64,000 bases of DNA from Pelagibacterales bacterium SAG-MED49 (GTDB taxonomy: Bacteria; Pseudomonadota; Alphaproteobacteria; Pelagibacterales; Pelagibacteraceae). A program made the position numbers and the translations under genes. Positions within the stretch are counted from its first letter, which is position 1; the number at the start of each line of letters is the position of its first letter. Positions 16,896 through 27,204 of this stretch are shown here, in pieces. The stretch spans positions 1 to 64,000 of the forward strand of contig JACWEQ010000001.1 in assembly GCA_014653365.1 (NCBI GenBank). The letters run 5' to 3'. The notes below the pieces were generated by a model. The model was not told where the DNA came from. It saw only the letters and a list, made by a program, of their open reading frames with translations, and did not search any database.

Positions 16896-17365
16896 TACTT
16901 TTTGGTAAATATTTTAAGGGTTTGAAGGACTTCTTTGGCATGATCTTTAACCTTAACATTTTCCCAAATCTTTATTATTTTCCCTTTTTTATCGATTAAA
17001 AAAGTAGTTCGATTAATGCCCATAAATTCTCGGCCCATAAATTTTTTTTTACCCCAAACTTTATATTTCTTAAGTACTTTAATCTCTTCATCAGCTAATA
17101 AATCAAATTTTATCTTATATTTGTCTCTAAATTTATCATGACTTTTAAGGCTATCCTTAGATATTCCATAAATTTCACATTCTAATTTCTTAAATTTTGT
17201 AAGTAATTTATTAAAATCATTGGTTTCAATCGTGCATCCTGGCGTATCATCTTTAGGATAAAAATAGATAACAACATATTTTCCAATTGAATCTTTTAAT
17301 GAATAATTGTTTTTTGAAGTTGATAGCAGTTCAAAATTTGGTGCTTTGATATTATTTTTTAACAT
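16895..17365 (-). CDS. bcp: Peroxiredoxin (Bcp/PrxQ-like)
   Basis: YFYPKDDTPGCTIE. Confidence 0.93.
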   Translation of the reverse strand: MLKNNIKAPNFELLSTSKNNYSLKDSIGKYVVIYFYPKDDTPGCTIETNDFNKLLTKFKKLECEIYGISKDSLKSHDKFRDKYKIKFDLLADEEIKVLKKYKVWGKKKFMGREFMGINRTTFLIDKKGKIIKIWENVKVKDHAKEVLQTLKIFTKK

Positions 17366-17411
17366 AATTTTCTAGCAATATAATGTTTTTAAGGTATTTT
17401 AAAACACAATT

Positions 17412-17795
17412 ATGACTGTCAAATCAATTCAAACTTTAGTCTCAGAAGCAATGCAGGAAATTAAAACTATTAATGCAGATGAAGCTTTCAAGATGGTTGA
17501 GGATAATAATTGTAATTTAATTGATATAAGAGAAGCTAGAGAATTAGAAAAAACTGGAAGTGTTGAAAATTCAGTACATATTTCTAGAGGAATGATGGAA
17601 ATATTTTTAGATCCAAATAGTGTTTTTTTTCAAAAAGGCAAACTTGATCCAAATAAAGAAATGGTCTTATTTTGTGCGGGTGGTGTAAGATCTGCCTTAG
17701 CTGTTAAAGCATTACAGAATATGGGATATGAAAAAGTATCACATATTGAAGGTGGTTTTGGTGCAATGAGCCAGAGTAAATTTAAAATTATTTAA
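17412..17795 (+). CDS. Rhodanese-like domain protein
   Basis: LIDIREARELEKTG...LFCAGGVRSALA. Confidence 0.9.
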   Translation: MTVKSIQTLVSEAMQEIKTINADEAFKMVEDNNCNLIDIREARELEKTGSVENSVHISRGMMEIFLDPNSVFFQKGKLDPNKEMVLFCAGGVRSALAVKALQNMGYEKVSHIEGGFGAMSQSKFKII

Positions 17796-18378
17796 TTAAA
17801 TTCAATTCTTCAATAGCATACTCAAGTCTATCCTGACCCCAGAAAATTTTATTATTTGCAACAAAACTTGGTGCCCCAAATAATTCTTTTTCAAAAGCAT
17901 TACTTGTTAATTCTTTTAACTTATCTTTAACTATTTGATTATTTATTCCTTCAAAAAATTTTTTACTATCAATATTTAAATATTTTAAAATTTTATTTAT
18001 TTCAATTTCATCAGATAAGTCTAAGTTATCTTTCCAATATGCATCAAAGAAGGCATTTAAATAACCATTTTTATGTTTATCATCTACATATAAATATCCT
18101 CTCATAAGATATAGAGAATTTATTGGAAATTTTGAATTCCAAGTAAAAGAAATATTATTTTTTTCTGCAACTAATTCGCAATCACTTTGTAATATCTTTA
18201 TTTTATATTTATTAAAGGCTGGAGCATCAATCTCTGCTAATTTATGAAGACCACCCAAAAAAATTGGCTTATAGTTAAAGACGACTTTTTTATTTTGGTT
18301 AATTTTTTGAATTTTTTTATGAGCTATAAAAGAAAAAGGGCTAATTATATCAAAATAAAAATCTATATGATTACTCAT
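17788..18378 (-). CDS. 2-hydroxychromene-2-carboxylate isomerase-like / DsbA family
   Basis: IDFYFDIISPFSFIAHKKI...GAPSFVANNKIFWGQDRL. Confidence 0.88.
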   Translation of the reverse strand: MSNHIDFYFDIISPFSFIAHKKIQKINQNKKVVFNYKPIFLGGLHKLAEIDAPAFNKYKIKILQSDCELVAEKNNISFTWNSKFPINSLYLMRGYLYVDDKHKNGYLNAFFDAYWKDNLDLSDEIEINKILKYLNIDSKKFFEGINNQIVKDKLKELTSNAFEKELFGAPSFVANNKIFWGQDRLEYAIEELNLIK

Positions 18379-18844
18379 ATAAACTCATTCTTTTGGCATA
18401 AAAAATTCTAATTATCCAATAAATGAATAGTCCAATTGGACCTATTAAATAAGTAACAACTAGAGGGAATGCTAAGAGAATTTTATTGATATAAAATTTC
18501 TCAGCATCTTTTACAATCCATCCACCTAAAAACAAATTTATAGCAATAAAATGAGACCAGAAAATCATTATGTATAAATCGTCTTCAAATAATCTAGAAA
18601 GCTGATTTAGTCCAAGATAAAGTGTAAAATTGCTATAAAAATCATAACCAATTAAATAGGATTTATATAAGATAAAGATGTACGCACCACTTAATATAAA
18701 AATTGGAAAGATTGAAGTTACAAAAAATCTACAAATATGAGATTGTGGAAAAAAAATTAGTATAAACCAAAAAGGTAATACACCTAAATTAATCCACATA
18801 TAAAGTGTCTCAATAACAAAATAACTATAAATTTGTTCGATCAT
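18371..18844 (-). CDS. ABA4-like (DUF4281) membrane protein
   Basis: HFIAINLFLGGWIVKDAEK...GPIGLFIYWIIR. Confidence 0.75.
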   Translation of the reverse strand: MIEQIYSYFVIETLYMWINLGVLPFWFILIFFPQSHICRFFVTSIFPIFILSGAYIFILYKSYLIGYDFYSNFTLYLGLNQLSRLFEDDLYIMIFWSHFIAINLFLGGWIVKDAEKFYINKILLAFPLVVTYLIGPIGLFIYWIIRIFYAKRMSLYE

Positions 18845-18870
18845 TTAAATATATTATATAAAATCTAAGC

Positions 18871-19434
18871 ATGATTCCTATAAGAAATAGAAAAAAAACA
18901 CTGAATGTAACTGTTGAAGAGATGAGAAATTTTGCTTTTGCTTATATTGAAAAATATGCCCCCTCTAAACAACAATTAAAGACCTATTTATTAAAGAAAT
19001 ACATGAAACTCTCTGCATCAGATATCAAAAAAAAAGATGTAAATAAACTTATTGATATTGTTCTTTCTGATTTAGAAAAAAGTAAATTTATTAATGATCA
19101 ATTTTATTCTGAAAGCAAAGCTAAGAGTATGATCCAAAGAGGAAATTCAATTAATAAAATTAGAAACTATTTAATTGGTAAAGGTATAAATGATAAGTTT
19201 ATCAAAGACGTAGTTGAAAAAATTAAAGAAGATAATTCTGATCAAGATTTTTTTTCAGCTATAAAAATTTGTAAAAAAAAAAGAATTGGTCCTGCAAGAG
19301 TAGAGGATAATAGAATTTTGTTTTATAAAAAAGACATCTCTTTACTTGCACGTAACGGATTTGATTTTGAAATATCAAGAAAAGTTATGGATATTGATAA
19401 AGATGAGTATTTAAAAATAATTAATTTACTTTAA
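18871..19434 (+). CDS. recX: Regulatory protein RecX
   Basis: Size and RecX-like three-helix repeats (AFAYIEKYAPSKQQLKTYLLKK). Confidence 0.75.
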   Translation: MIPIRNRKKTLNVTVEEMRNFAFAYIEKYAPSKQQLKTYLLKKYMKLSASDIKKKDVNKLIDIVLSDLEKSKFINDQFYSESKAKSMIQRGNSINKIRNYLIGKGINDKFIKDVVEKIKEDNSDQDFFSAIKICKKKRIGPARVEDNRILFYKKDISLLARNGFDFEISRKVMDIDKDEYLKIINLL

Positions 19435-19577
19435 TTTTTTTCTTTTTCTTCCTCTTCTTCTTTAACAAGATGATTAATCTTATTTCTTATATAATTCTTA
19501 ACGAATACAAAAACTAATAACCCAAAAATTGAAACTGAAACGATTATTATAAGTATAATTCTAAGTTGTTCATCCAT
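19431..19577 (-). CDS. Small membrane protein (48 aa), not in track
   Basis: Hand translation MDEQLRIILIIIVSVSIFGLLVFVFVKNYIRNKINHLVKEEEEEKEKN*. Confidence 0.45.
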   Translation of the reverse strand: MDEQLRIILIIIVSVSIFGLLVFVFVKNYIRNKINHLVKEEEEEKEKN

Positions 19578-20341
19578 TATAATATATTTTTACTTTTTAA
19601 AATAAGACTAGGATTTTTAAGATCTTCTTTTCCATATAATATTTCGTTACCATTAAAATCAGTAATAGTACCACCTGATGACACTAGTATTGCATGACCT
19701 GCTGCTATATCCCATTCATACGCCCTAGGTTCTGCAACATAACCATCGTATTCACCTGCAGCAACTACACAAAATTTTAAAGAACTTTTCATTTTTACAT
19801 TTTCTGTAACACCTATGTCCTGATAAATTTTCTGAATTTCTGGTTTTATTTTGTTTGAGTAAGAAATAAATTTAATTGGTCTATTTTTTTCAATACTTTT
19901 ATTACTTAGATTTATTGTTTTTCCATCACTTAACTCATAAGCATTTCCGTCTCCATATGAATAAAACATTCTTTTTTTAGCTGGAGCGTAAATTAAACCT
20001 GCAACAGGTTTATTATTGATAATTAAACCTGCATTAATTGTAAATTCTTCTAAGTCATTTATATAATCATACGTGCCATCAATAGGGTCCACTAACCAAA
20101 AGTCTTTTAATTGAGCATTATCTCTATTGTCGGATGTCTCTTCTGATATGATTGGTACATCTGGTGTAATTTCTGAAATTTTTTTTGTAATAAATTTGTT
20201 TACTTCAATATCACCATTACTAACAGGTGTATTATCTAATTTGATTTTTTTTTTAAGACCTTTCTCTCTAAGAGAAAGTGATAACTCACCCGCTTTTAAA
20301 AATGTATCTATTAAATCTTCAACAATCTTTTTTACTTCCAT
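19577..20341 (-). CDS. cysQ: 3'(2'),5'-bisphosphate nucleotidase (CysQ-like inositol monophosphatase family)
   Basis: ISEETSD, FWLVDPIDGTYDYI, YEWDIAAGHAIL. Confidence 0.88.
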   Translation of the reverse strand: MEVKKIVEDLIDTFLKAGELSLSLREKGLKKKIKLDNTPVSNGDIEVNKFITKKISEITPDVPIISEETSDNRDNAQLKDFWLVDPIDGTYDYINDLEEFTINAGLIINNKPVAGLIYAPAKKRMFYSYGDGNAYELSDGKTINLSNKSIEKNRPIKFISYSNKIKPEIQKIYQDIGVTENVKMKSSLKFCVVAAGEYDGYVAEPRAYEWDIAAGHAILVSSGGTITDFNGNEILYGKEDLKNPSLILKSKNIL

Positions 20342-20347
20342 TTTTAA

Positions 20348-20515
20348 TTAACCAATCTTTTTTAATTCAATTTTTTCTGCATTAATTACTTTTTTTCCAA
20401 CATTTTCAAAATTAACAGTTACTTTTTCTTTAATGATTGATTGAATTTGACCAATACCCCAATCTTTATTGTTTGGATTTGTGACTTTGTCGCCTGGTTC
20501 ATAATCTAAAATCAT
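20348..20515 (-). CDS. DUF3553-like small protein (55 aa), not in track
   Basis: Hand translation [55 protein letters not shown]. Confidence 0.7.
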   Translation of the reverse strand: MILDYEPGDKVTNPNNKDWGIGQIQSIIKEKVTVNFENVGKKVINAEKIELKKIG

Positions 20516-20556
20516 TTAATTTAACTTATATTGGAAATAAGTATAAATACCACCAT

Positions 20557-21675
20557 ATGAATAAAGAATTAAACTCTATTGGAATTAATAAAAAACCCGA
20601 AGATACGACAGTTGTTGTTGCTATGTCGGGAGGAGTAGATTCTTCAACTGTAGCCGGTATTATGAAAAATGAAGGTTATAAGGTTATAGGAATTACCCTA
20701 AAGCTTTATGATGATGGTAAGGAAGTTGCAAAATCTAAACAATGTTGTTCGGGTCAAGATATAATGGATGCAAAACGTGTTGCTCATAAATTAGGCATTG
20801 AACATAAAATTTTATATTATCAAGATAAGTTTAAACAAGGTGTTATAGATAACTTTGTTGAAAGTTATTTAAAGGGAGAAACACCAATACCGTGTGTTCA
20901 ATGTAATCAAACTGTAAAGTTTAAAGATTTATTTGAGGTTTCAAAAGAACTTAATGCTGATGCATTAGTTACAGGTCATTATGTAAAAAATATTACAGCA
21001 AATAATACTAACAATATGTATAGAGCTATTGATGAAAATAGGGACCAAAGTTATTTCTTATTTAACACAACACGTGAACAATTAGATTATTTAAGATTTC
21101 CCTTAGGTGGAATGTTGAAGGATAAAACAAGAGAGATTGCTAAAAATCTTGATCTAAATGTAGCTGACAAACCAGATAGCCAAGATATTTGTTTTGTTCC
21201 AAATGGGGACTATGCATCTGTAATTCAAAAATTTAGACCCGACTCTTTTAAAAAAGGTAATATTAAAAATTTAGATGGAGATGTAATTGGTGTTCATGAC
21301 GGTATTATAAACTTTACTATCGGACAAAGAAAAGGAATAGGTGTCTCTAATGATAATCCTTTATATGTTCTGAAGATTAATTCTGAACAAAATGAAATAA
21401 TAGTAGGACCAAAAGAAAAACTAGGAAAAAAAGAAATATCTTTAAAAGATTTAAATTTATTAACCAATAAAAAAGACTTAGATCAGAATATTTTTGTAAA
21501 AGTTAGATCTACAGGTAATCTTCTTGAGGCAAAAGTAGATTTGAAAGACCATAATACTGCGCATGTTAGTTTAGTTAATCCTGAAGATGGAATTTCTCCT
21601 GGACAGGCATGTGTTTTCTATAGCAAAGACCAGTTCGGTCATAAAGTTCTTGGTGGTGGTTGGATTAAAGAATAG
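20557..21675 (+). CDS. mnmA: tRNA-specific 2-thiouridylase MnmA
   Basis: [38 protein letters not shown]. Confidence 0.96.
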   Translation: MNKELNSIGINKKPEDTTVVVAMSGGVDSSTVAGIMKNEGYKVIGITLKLYDDGKEVAKSKQCCSGQDIMDAKRVAHKLGIEHKILYYQDKFKQGVIDNFVESYLKGETPIPCVQCNQTVKFKDLFEVSKELNADALVTGHYVKNITANNTNNMYRAIDENRDQSYFLFNTTREQLDYLRFPLGGMLKDKTREIAKNLDLNVADKPDSQDICFVPNGDYASVIQKFRPDSFKKGNIKNLDGDVIGVHDGIINFTIGQRKGIGVSNDNPLYVLKINSEQNEIIVGPKEKLGKKEISLKDLNLLTNKKDLDQNIFVKVRSTGNLLEAKVDLKDHNTAHVSLVNPEDGISPGQACVFYSKDQFGHKVLGGGWIKE

Positions 21676-21680
21676 AGGAA

Positions 21681-21764
21681 TTATTTCTTTTTATTTTTTC
21701 TCTTAGCTCTTCTTTTTTTAGAGCCTTGTTTTCTTCGGCCTCTATGTTTCTTTGGGTAACTCAT
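21681..21764 (-). CDS. 27-aa strongly basic peptide, not in track
   Basis: MSYPKKHRGRRKQGSKKRRAKRKNKKK*. Confidence 0.45.
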   Translation of the reverse strand: MSYPKKHRGRRKQGSKKRRAKRKNKKK

Positions 21765-21839
21765 TTAATCCTATTTATTAATTTTATTGACGTTTTTTAT
21801 GGGATATAGCATTGTCTTATTAACATATCAAATTTTATT

Positions 21840-23015
21840 ATGAGTAATTCTTTTAAGACATTTTTAAAACATACAGCAAAAGACTTTCATAACCAGGCTG
21901 TTAATCCACCTATAGTAAGAGCTTCAACAATAATCTTTAAATCAATGGGCGATATCAGAAAAATGCAAAATAAAGCCAAATCTGATCCAACAGGTGGGCA
22001 TTTTGATTATGGCAGACAGGGCACATCAACAACTCATGTCTTGCAAAAAATTTTATCTAAATTAGAGGAAAGCTATCATACTTTTTTAACACCAACTGGG
22101 TTTGGGGCAGTTTTTTTAGCTATTTTTAGTATCACAAGACCAGGGGATGAAATTATTGTGGCTGACCCTGTTTACAGCCCAACAAGAATTTTATCACAAG
22201 ATTTTTTAAAAGAATTTAATATTAAAACCACTTTTTATAATCCCCATGATCTTAAAACTTTAGAAAATAGTATTACCAAAAAAACAAAACTAATTTTTGT
22301 TGAAAATCCTGGAAGTAATACATTTGAATTTCATGACATAGGTAAAGTTGTTTCAATTGCAAAAAAACATAAGATTTTAACTGCAATCGACAATACATGG
22401 GCAACTCCTTATTTCTTAAAACCAATTAAATTAGGTTTTGATATGGCTATAGTTTCAGCGACAAAATATTATTCTGGTCATTCTGATGTTATGGGTGGAT
22501 CGTTAGCTGTTAATAAAAAAGTATTTAAACAAGTTTTAAAAACTGAAAAAATAACTGGATTACGTTTAGGTCCAGATGATGCATATTTAATCACTAGAGG
22601 GTTAAGAACTTTAGATGTTAGACTGGATAGACATAGAGAAAATGCAAAGAAAGTTTCAAACTTTTTATCAAAATTTAAGAATATTAAACTGTTATATCCT
22701 TATAAAAAAGATTCTTTAAATTTTAGAATGTGGAAAAAATATTATTCTGGTGCATCTGGATTGATGGGGTTAAGAATTAAAGCAAAAAGTGAAAAATCAG
22801 TTACAAAATTTGTAAATAATTTAAAATTATTTGGTCACGGGTATAGTTGGGGTGGATTTGAAAGTTTAGCATTGCATCAAAATCTAAGAGAACAAGGTGA
22901 TAGAGAGTATCTTAAATTGAAAAAAAATGAGCATCTTGTTAGATTGCATATAGGGCTTGAAGATCCTAGCGACCTTATCGCTGATATCAAACAATCTTTA
23001 AAACATTTAAAGTAG
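21840..23015 (+). CDS. metC: Cystathionine beta-lyase / trans-sulfuration PLP enzyme
   Basis: DNTWATPYFLKPIKLGFDMAIVSATKYYSGHSD. Confidence 0.9.
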   Translation: MSNSFKTFLKHTAKDFHNQAVNPPIVRASTIIFKSMGDIRKMQNKAKSDPTGGHFDYGRQGTSTTHVLQKILSKLEESYHTFLTPTGFGAVFLAIFSITRPGDEIIVADPVYSPTRILSQDFLKEFNIKTTFYNPHDLKTLENSITKKTKLIFVENPGSNTFEFHDIGKVVSIAKKHKILTAIDNTWATPYFLKPIKLGFDMAIVSATKYYSGHSDVMGGSLAVNKKVFKQVLKTEKITGLRLGPDDAYLITRGLRTLDVRLDRHRENAKKVSNFLSKFKNIKLLYPYKKDSLNFRMWKKYYSGASGLMGLRIKAKSEKSVTKFVNNLKLFGHGYSWGGFESLALHQNLREQGDREYLKLKKNEHLVRLHIGLEDPSDLIADIKQSLKHLK

Positions 23016-23022
23016 ACCTTAA

Positions 23023-24243
23023 ATGTCTGCTGAAAAATTAATCAAAAATAAAACAGTTTTAATCACTTTAATATCAGCTTGTGCGATTGTAATTGTGTCT
23101 CTTGGAATTAGACAAACCTTCGGAATGTTTTATTTTGATTTCTCAACCGATTTAGGAATTACACTTTCACAATTTGGTTTTGCTCTAGGTCTTCAGATGT
23201 TTTTATGGGGAGCTTTTGCACCTTGGTTTGGTGTTATTACAGATAAATATGGCGGTCACATTGCTGTGTTTATTGGTTTTATATTTTATTTAGCAGGTAT
23301 TTTAATGCTAGTTTCAGAATACAATACTGGACTTTATTTTGTAACAGGAATTGGTGTATTAATAGGAGTAGCACTTGGTGGAACTGCAATCAGTATCCCT
23401 GTTTCTGTCGTTGCTAAACATTTTCATGACTCAAACAGAACTTTAGCCATAGGCATTGTTACTGCAGCTGGTTCTTTTGGTTATTTTGTTTCACCAGTTT
23501 TTACAAGATATTCATTAGTAGAATTTGGATGGGAGAGCACACTATTAATTTTTGCAGCATTTATTACAGCAGGGTTATTTTTAGCTTTTTGTTTAACCAC
23601 TCCAAAAAAAGTTGTTGGTGGTAAAACTGATGATAATCAAACAGCAATGGAAGCGCTGAAAGAAGCTATTAATAATAAAAGTTATATTTATTTGACTTCA
23701 GGTTTTTTTGTATGTGGATGGCATATTGCTTTAGTTGCAACACATATTCCAGTTTATATTAACGACAGAGGTTTACCAGAATGGTGTACGGTTACAATTT
23801 TATCAATGATAGGATTATTTAACATTGCAGGAACATTATCGTCAGGATATTTGGCTCAAAAATTTAGTAAAAAAATGATTTTAAGTACTATTTATTTGGC
23901 TAGAGGATTAGTTATCGCAATATTTATTTTTCTTCCACCAAGTCCAATTATTGCAGTGTTGTTTGGTATTACTTTTGGTTTTTTATGGTTATCTACAGTT
24001 CCTCCAACAATGGGGATTGTTGGATTTGTGTTTGGAACTAAATATATTGGATTATTATACGGAATAGTTTTTTTAAGTCATCAAGTAGGATCTTTTCTAG
24101 GAGCTTATTTGGGTGGAGTGTTTCATGATTTATATGGCTCATATGATTATGCCTGGTATATATCGATTGCTCTATCAATTTTTGCTGGCTTGATACATTT
24201 ACCAATAGTAGAAAAACAGGTTGCAAGACTTCAAACAGCTTAG
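23023..24243 (+). CDS. MFS transporter (oxalate/formate antiporter-like)
   Basis: 12-TM MFS protein; GVALGGTAISIPVSVVAKHF. Confidence 0.85.
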   Translation: MSAEKLIKNKTVLITLISACAIVIVSLGIRQTFGMFYFDFSTDLGITLSQFGFALGLQMFLWGAFAPWFGVITDKYGGHIAVFIGFIFYLAGILMLVSEYNTGLYFVTGIGVLIGVALGGTAISIPVSVVAKHFHDSNRTLAIGIVTAAGSFGYFVSPVFTRYSLVEFGWESTLLIFAAFITAGLFLAFCLTTPKKVVGGKTDDNQTAMEALKEAINNKSYIYLTSGFFVCGWHIALVATHIPVYINDRGLPEWCTVTILSMIGLFNIAGTLSSGYLAQKFSKKMILSTIYLARGLVIAIFIFLPPSPIIAVLFGITFGFLWLSTVPPTMGIVGFVFGTKYIGLLYGIVFLSHQVGSFLGAYLGGVFHDLYGSYDYAWYISIALSIFAGLIHLPIVEKQVARLQTA

Positions 24244-25411
24244 AAAATTGATTAAAAAAGATTATTTAAATACCATTACTAGTTCAGGTCAGCCCTTTAT
24301 TATTTATAAATCAATCAAAGGTTTTAATCTTTTTACAGATTTTTCAAAAAAAATAACTTTGAATAATAAAAATATTAAAGAATTTTTAGATACAAAATTT
24401 AAATTTAAAAAGAATTATAAAAATACAGATCTATTTGTAGGCTTCTTTGGGTACGAACTATTGAATAATCTTATTGGGATTAAATTGCCAAAACAAAAAA
24501 GTATAAATTTTCCTAAAGGAATTTTTTATAAGCCAGAATCCAAAATAAGCTTAAAAGAAGACCTTATTTATAAATCAAATAAAGCCAGTAAAATAGCTAA
24601 AAATTTTAAGATAAATATAAACCAGACTGTATACACAAAAATTTTTAATAAGTTTAAAAAAAGGATAAGATCAGGAGAAACTTATCAGATTAAAATATGT
24701 ACAAAATATAAGAATAAATCGAAAATAGATCCTTTAGATTTTTTTTGTAGACTTGCTAAGTCTAATTTAGCACCTGAAGCTTTTATGATTAAAGATAAAA
24801 ACTTCTCAATTATTAGCTGCTCCCCTGAAAATTTAATTACAAAAAATGGTTTGAATATATCAACCAAACCAATAGCCGGTACCTTGAGAAAGACATCGAA
24901 AATCAATAAAAAAAAAGCTTTAAGTTTTTTTAGAAATAATATTAAGGAAACTAAAGAGCATAATATGATAGTTGATATGGAAAGAAATGATCTTTCAAGA
25001 ATATGTCAGCCAGGAACTGTAAAATTAAAAAAAGAAAAAACAGTTGAGGAATATAAAGATCTATATCATTACGTTAGTTTAATTACTGGTAAGCTAAATA
25101 AAAACATAAAAAATATTGAAATTATAAAAGCAATGATGCCTGGTGGTTCTGTTATTGGATGTCCTAAAATAAGTACTCTTAATCTTTTAAATAAACAGGA
25201 AAAAGAGAATAGAAATATTTATACAGGTAGCTTTGGTTATATAAAATTTAATGGTGACATGAGGTTCAATATTATTATTAGATCAATTTTAAATTATAAA
25301 AATATATCTGAAATTTCAGTTGCATCTGGTGTTGTAATTGACAGTAATGCAAAACATGAATTTAACGAAAACTTTATCAAAGCTAAAGCATTGATAGATT
25401 TATTTAAATGA
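24221..25411 (+). CDS. pabB: Anthranilate/aminodeoxychorismate synthase component I
   Basis: KPIAGTLRKT, KEHNMIVDMERNDLSR, MMPGGSVIGCPK. Confidence 0.88.
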   Translation: MQDFKQLRKLIKKDYLNTITSSGQPFIIYKSIKGFNLFTDFSKKITLNNKNIKEFLDTKFKFKKNYKNTDLFVGFFGYELLNNLIGIKLPKQKSINFPKGIFYKPESKISLKEDLIYKSNKASKIAKNFKININQTVYTKIFNKFKKRIRSGETYQIKICTKYKNKSKIDPLDFFCRLAKSNLAPEAFMIKDKNFSIISCSPENLITKNGLNISTKPIAGTLRKTSKINKKKALSFFRNNIKETKEHNMIVDMERNDLSRICQPGTVKLKKEKTVEEYKDLYHYVSLITGKLNKNIKNIEIIKAMMPGGSVIGCPKISTLNLLNKQEKENRNIYTGSFGYIKFNGDMRFNIIIRSILNYKNISEISVASGVVIDSNAKHEFNENFIKAKALIDLFK

Positions 25412-25965
25412 TATATGTAATTGATCATAAAGACTCATTTACGCACAATGTGGTCCATCAGTTATCTTTATTCGATAAAGTAGAATGTGATGATTTTTCA
25501 AAGATTAATAAATCAAAATTAAATAAAGCATCTACTATTGTTTTTTCACCAGGCCCTGGGTCGCCAAAGGATTATCCATTATCTTCAATAATTTATAAAC
25601 AATTAAAAGGTAAAAAAAAAATAATTGGAATTTGTCTTGGTTTCCAACAAATACTATTTAGCGAAGGAGCTAGTATAATTGAACAAAATAAAATTTATCA
25701 TGGATTTCAATCTGAAGTAATAGTTAATAAATCTAGTAAGTTGTTTGTTGCTGGTGATAAATTTAAAGTGGGTAGATATCACTCTCTAAGACTAAAAGAA
25801 CCTTTTAACGCAGATAATTTTGACATAACGATGAGATGTGTTATTTCAGGAGCCGCAATGTCATTTGAAAATAATGTTGATAAAATATATGGATTTCAAT
25901 TTCACCCAGAATCATTTCTTACTATAAATGGTAAAATACTTATTAAAAAAATCTTATCGGCTTAA
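25408..25965 (+). CDS. pabA: Glutamine amidotransferase, component II (PabA/TrpG-like)
   Basis: FSPGPGSP, GICLGFQQI, FQFHPESF. Confidence 0.88.
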   Translation: MIYVIDHKDSFTHNVVHQLSLFDKVECDDFSKINKSKLNKASTIVFSPGPGSPKDYPLSSIIYKQLKGKKKIIGICLGFQQILFSEGASIIEQNKIYHGFQSEVIVNKSSKLFVAGDKFKVGRYHSLRLKEPFNADNFDITMRCVISGAAMSFENNVDKIYGFQFHPESFLTINGKILIKKILSA

Positions 25966-26698
25966 AGACCTCAATGAAATTAAATTCAACGATTTATGGG
26001 GTGACCACGGTGTATTTACTACAATGTGGATTTATGGAGCTCCACCAAAAATTCTCTTTTTTAAAGATCATATTAATAATTTAGTTAAATCAACTAAATC
26101 TTACTCAATTGTAAAACCAACTATTAAATCTGATATATTAAGATTAATTAAAGATAACGTAAATTTAACAAAAAAATATAATCATTTGTTAAGAATTGCC
26201 CTTAATAAAAACACTTTATCAATTTCGTTACGTAAGAGAATTAAACCTAAATTAAATTTTAATTTAAAATTAATTAATCTAAAGCGACAAAAACCTGAAT
26301 TTAAGAATTTGAAATATAAACAAATTTTAAAACATCTATCTAAAATAGATAACTCATCATCAGATATAGGTTTGTGTTCAAATAATAAAATTTTTGAGAC
26401 AGGAACATCTAACTTAATTTTTATAAAAGATGGCAGTGTATATTCACCAAAAAGTAAATTTTATAAAGGAATTACATTTAAATTTTTTAAATCCAAAGTT
26501 AAAAAAGTAATTAATAAAGATATATTTGTTAAATCATTAAAAGAATTTGATGAAATTATTTTAATAGGGTCTGGTAAAGGTGTTGCTTCTGTTAAAACAG
26601 TAGATCAAATTAAATGGAAAAGAAAAAGTTTAAAATTTTACAATATTTTATTTGAGCACTACAATTTAGCTATTAATAATTGTCCAAAATATAAATAA
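25928..26698 (+). CDS. pabC: Aminotransferase class IV (PabC-like)
   Basis: GDHGVFTTMWIYG; IFETGTSNLIFIKDG; operon context. Confidence 0.8.
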   Translation: MVKYLLKKSYRLKDLNEIKFNDLWGDHGVFTTMWIYGAPPKILFFKDHINNLVKSTKSYSIVKPTIKSDILRLIKDNVNLTKKYNHLLRIALNKNTLSISLRKRIKPKLNFNLKLINLKRQKPEFKNLKYKQILKHLSKIDNSSSDIGLCSNNKIFETGTSNLIFIKDGSVYSPKSKFYKGITFKFFKSKVKKVINKDIFVKSLKEFDEIILIGSGKGVASVKTVDQIKWKRKSLKFYNILFEHYNLAINNCPKYK

Positions 26699-27096
26699 TG
26701 AGAGATCCTAACAACCCTTGTTTATTTTGTAATTCAAAAATTAGTGGTATTGCACATGAAAATGAACTTGCTTACGCAAGTTATGATACTTATCCAGTAT
26801 CCCAACATCATTGCTTAATAATTCCTAAAAGACACGTTGTTGATTATTTTGAGTTATCAGATGAAGAGTTAATTGCATGTAATAATTTGATTAAGATAAT
26901 TAAAGAGGATGTTTTAAGAAAAGACAACACTGTAAAAGCTTTTAATATTGGAACTAATGCTGGCAAAATAGCCGGTCAATCTATTATGCACTGCCACATT
27001 CATGTGATTCCTCGAAGAGAAGGTGATGTTGATAATCCTCAAGGTGGAGTTAGATCTGTAATTACAAAAAATCAGCATTATAAACGTAAAATATAA
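26698..27096 (+). CDS. HIT family protein
   Basis: IMHCHIHVIPR histidine triad. Confidence 0.95.
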   Translation: MRDPNNPCLFCNSKISGIAHENELAYASYDTYPVSQHHCLIIPKRHVVDYFELSDEELIACNNLIKIIKEDVLRKDNTVKAFNIGTNAGKIAGQSIMHCHIHVIPRREGDVDNPQGGVRSVITKNQHYKRKI

Positions 27097-27204
27097 ATTA
27101 TAGGTTGTTATTAAAGACACATTGACCAATACTTAAGGTTGAACTTTAGAATTAACTAGATTAAAAAACTTTTTATTAATTTAAAAATTTAATACAAGAG
27201 TAAA

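Noticed and set aside
21770-21840. SAM-type riboswitch upstream of the metC-like gene
   Set aside because: The short AT-rich leader shows no convincing conserved riboswitch core; Infernal against Rfam would be decisive.
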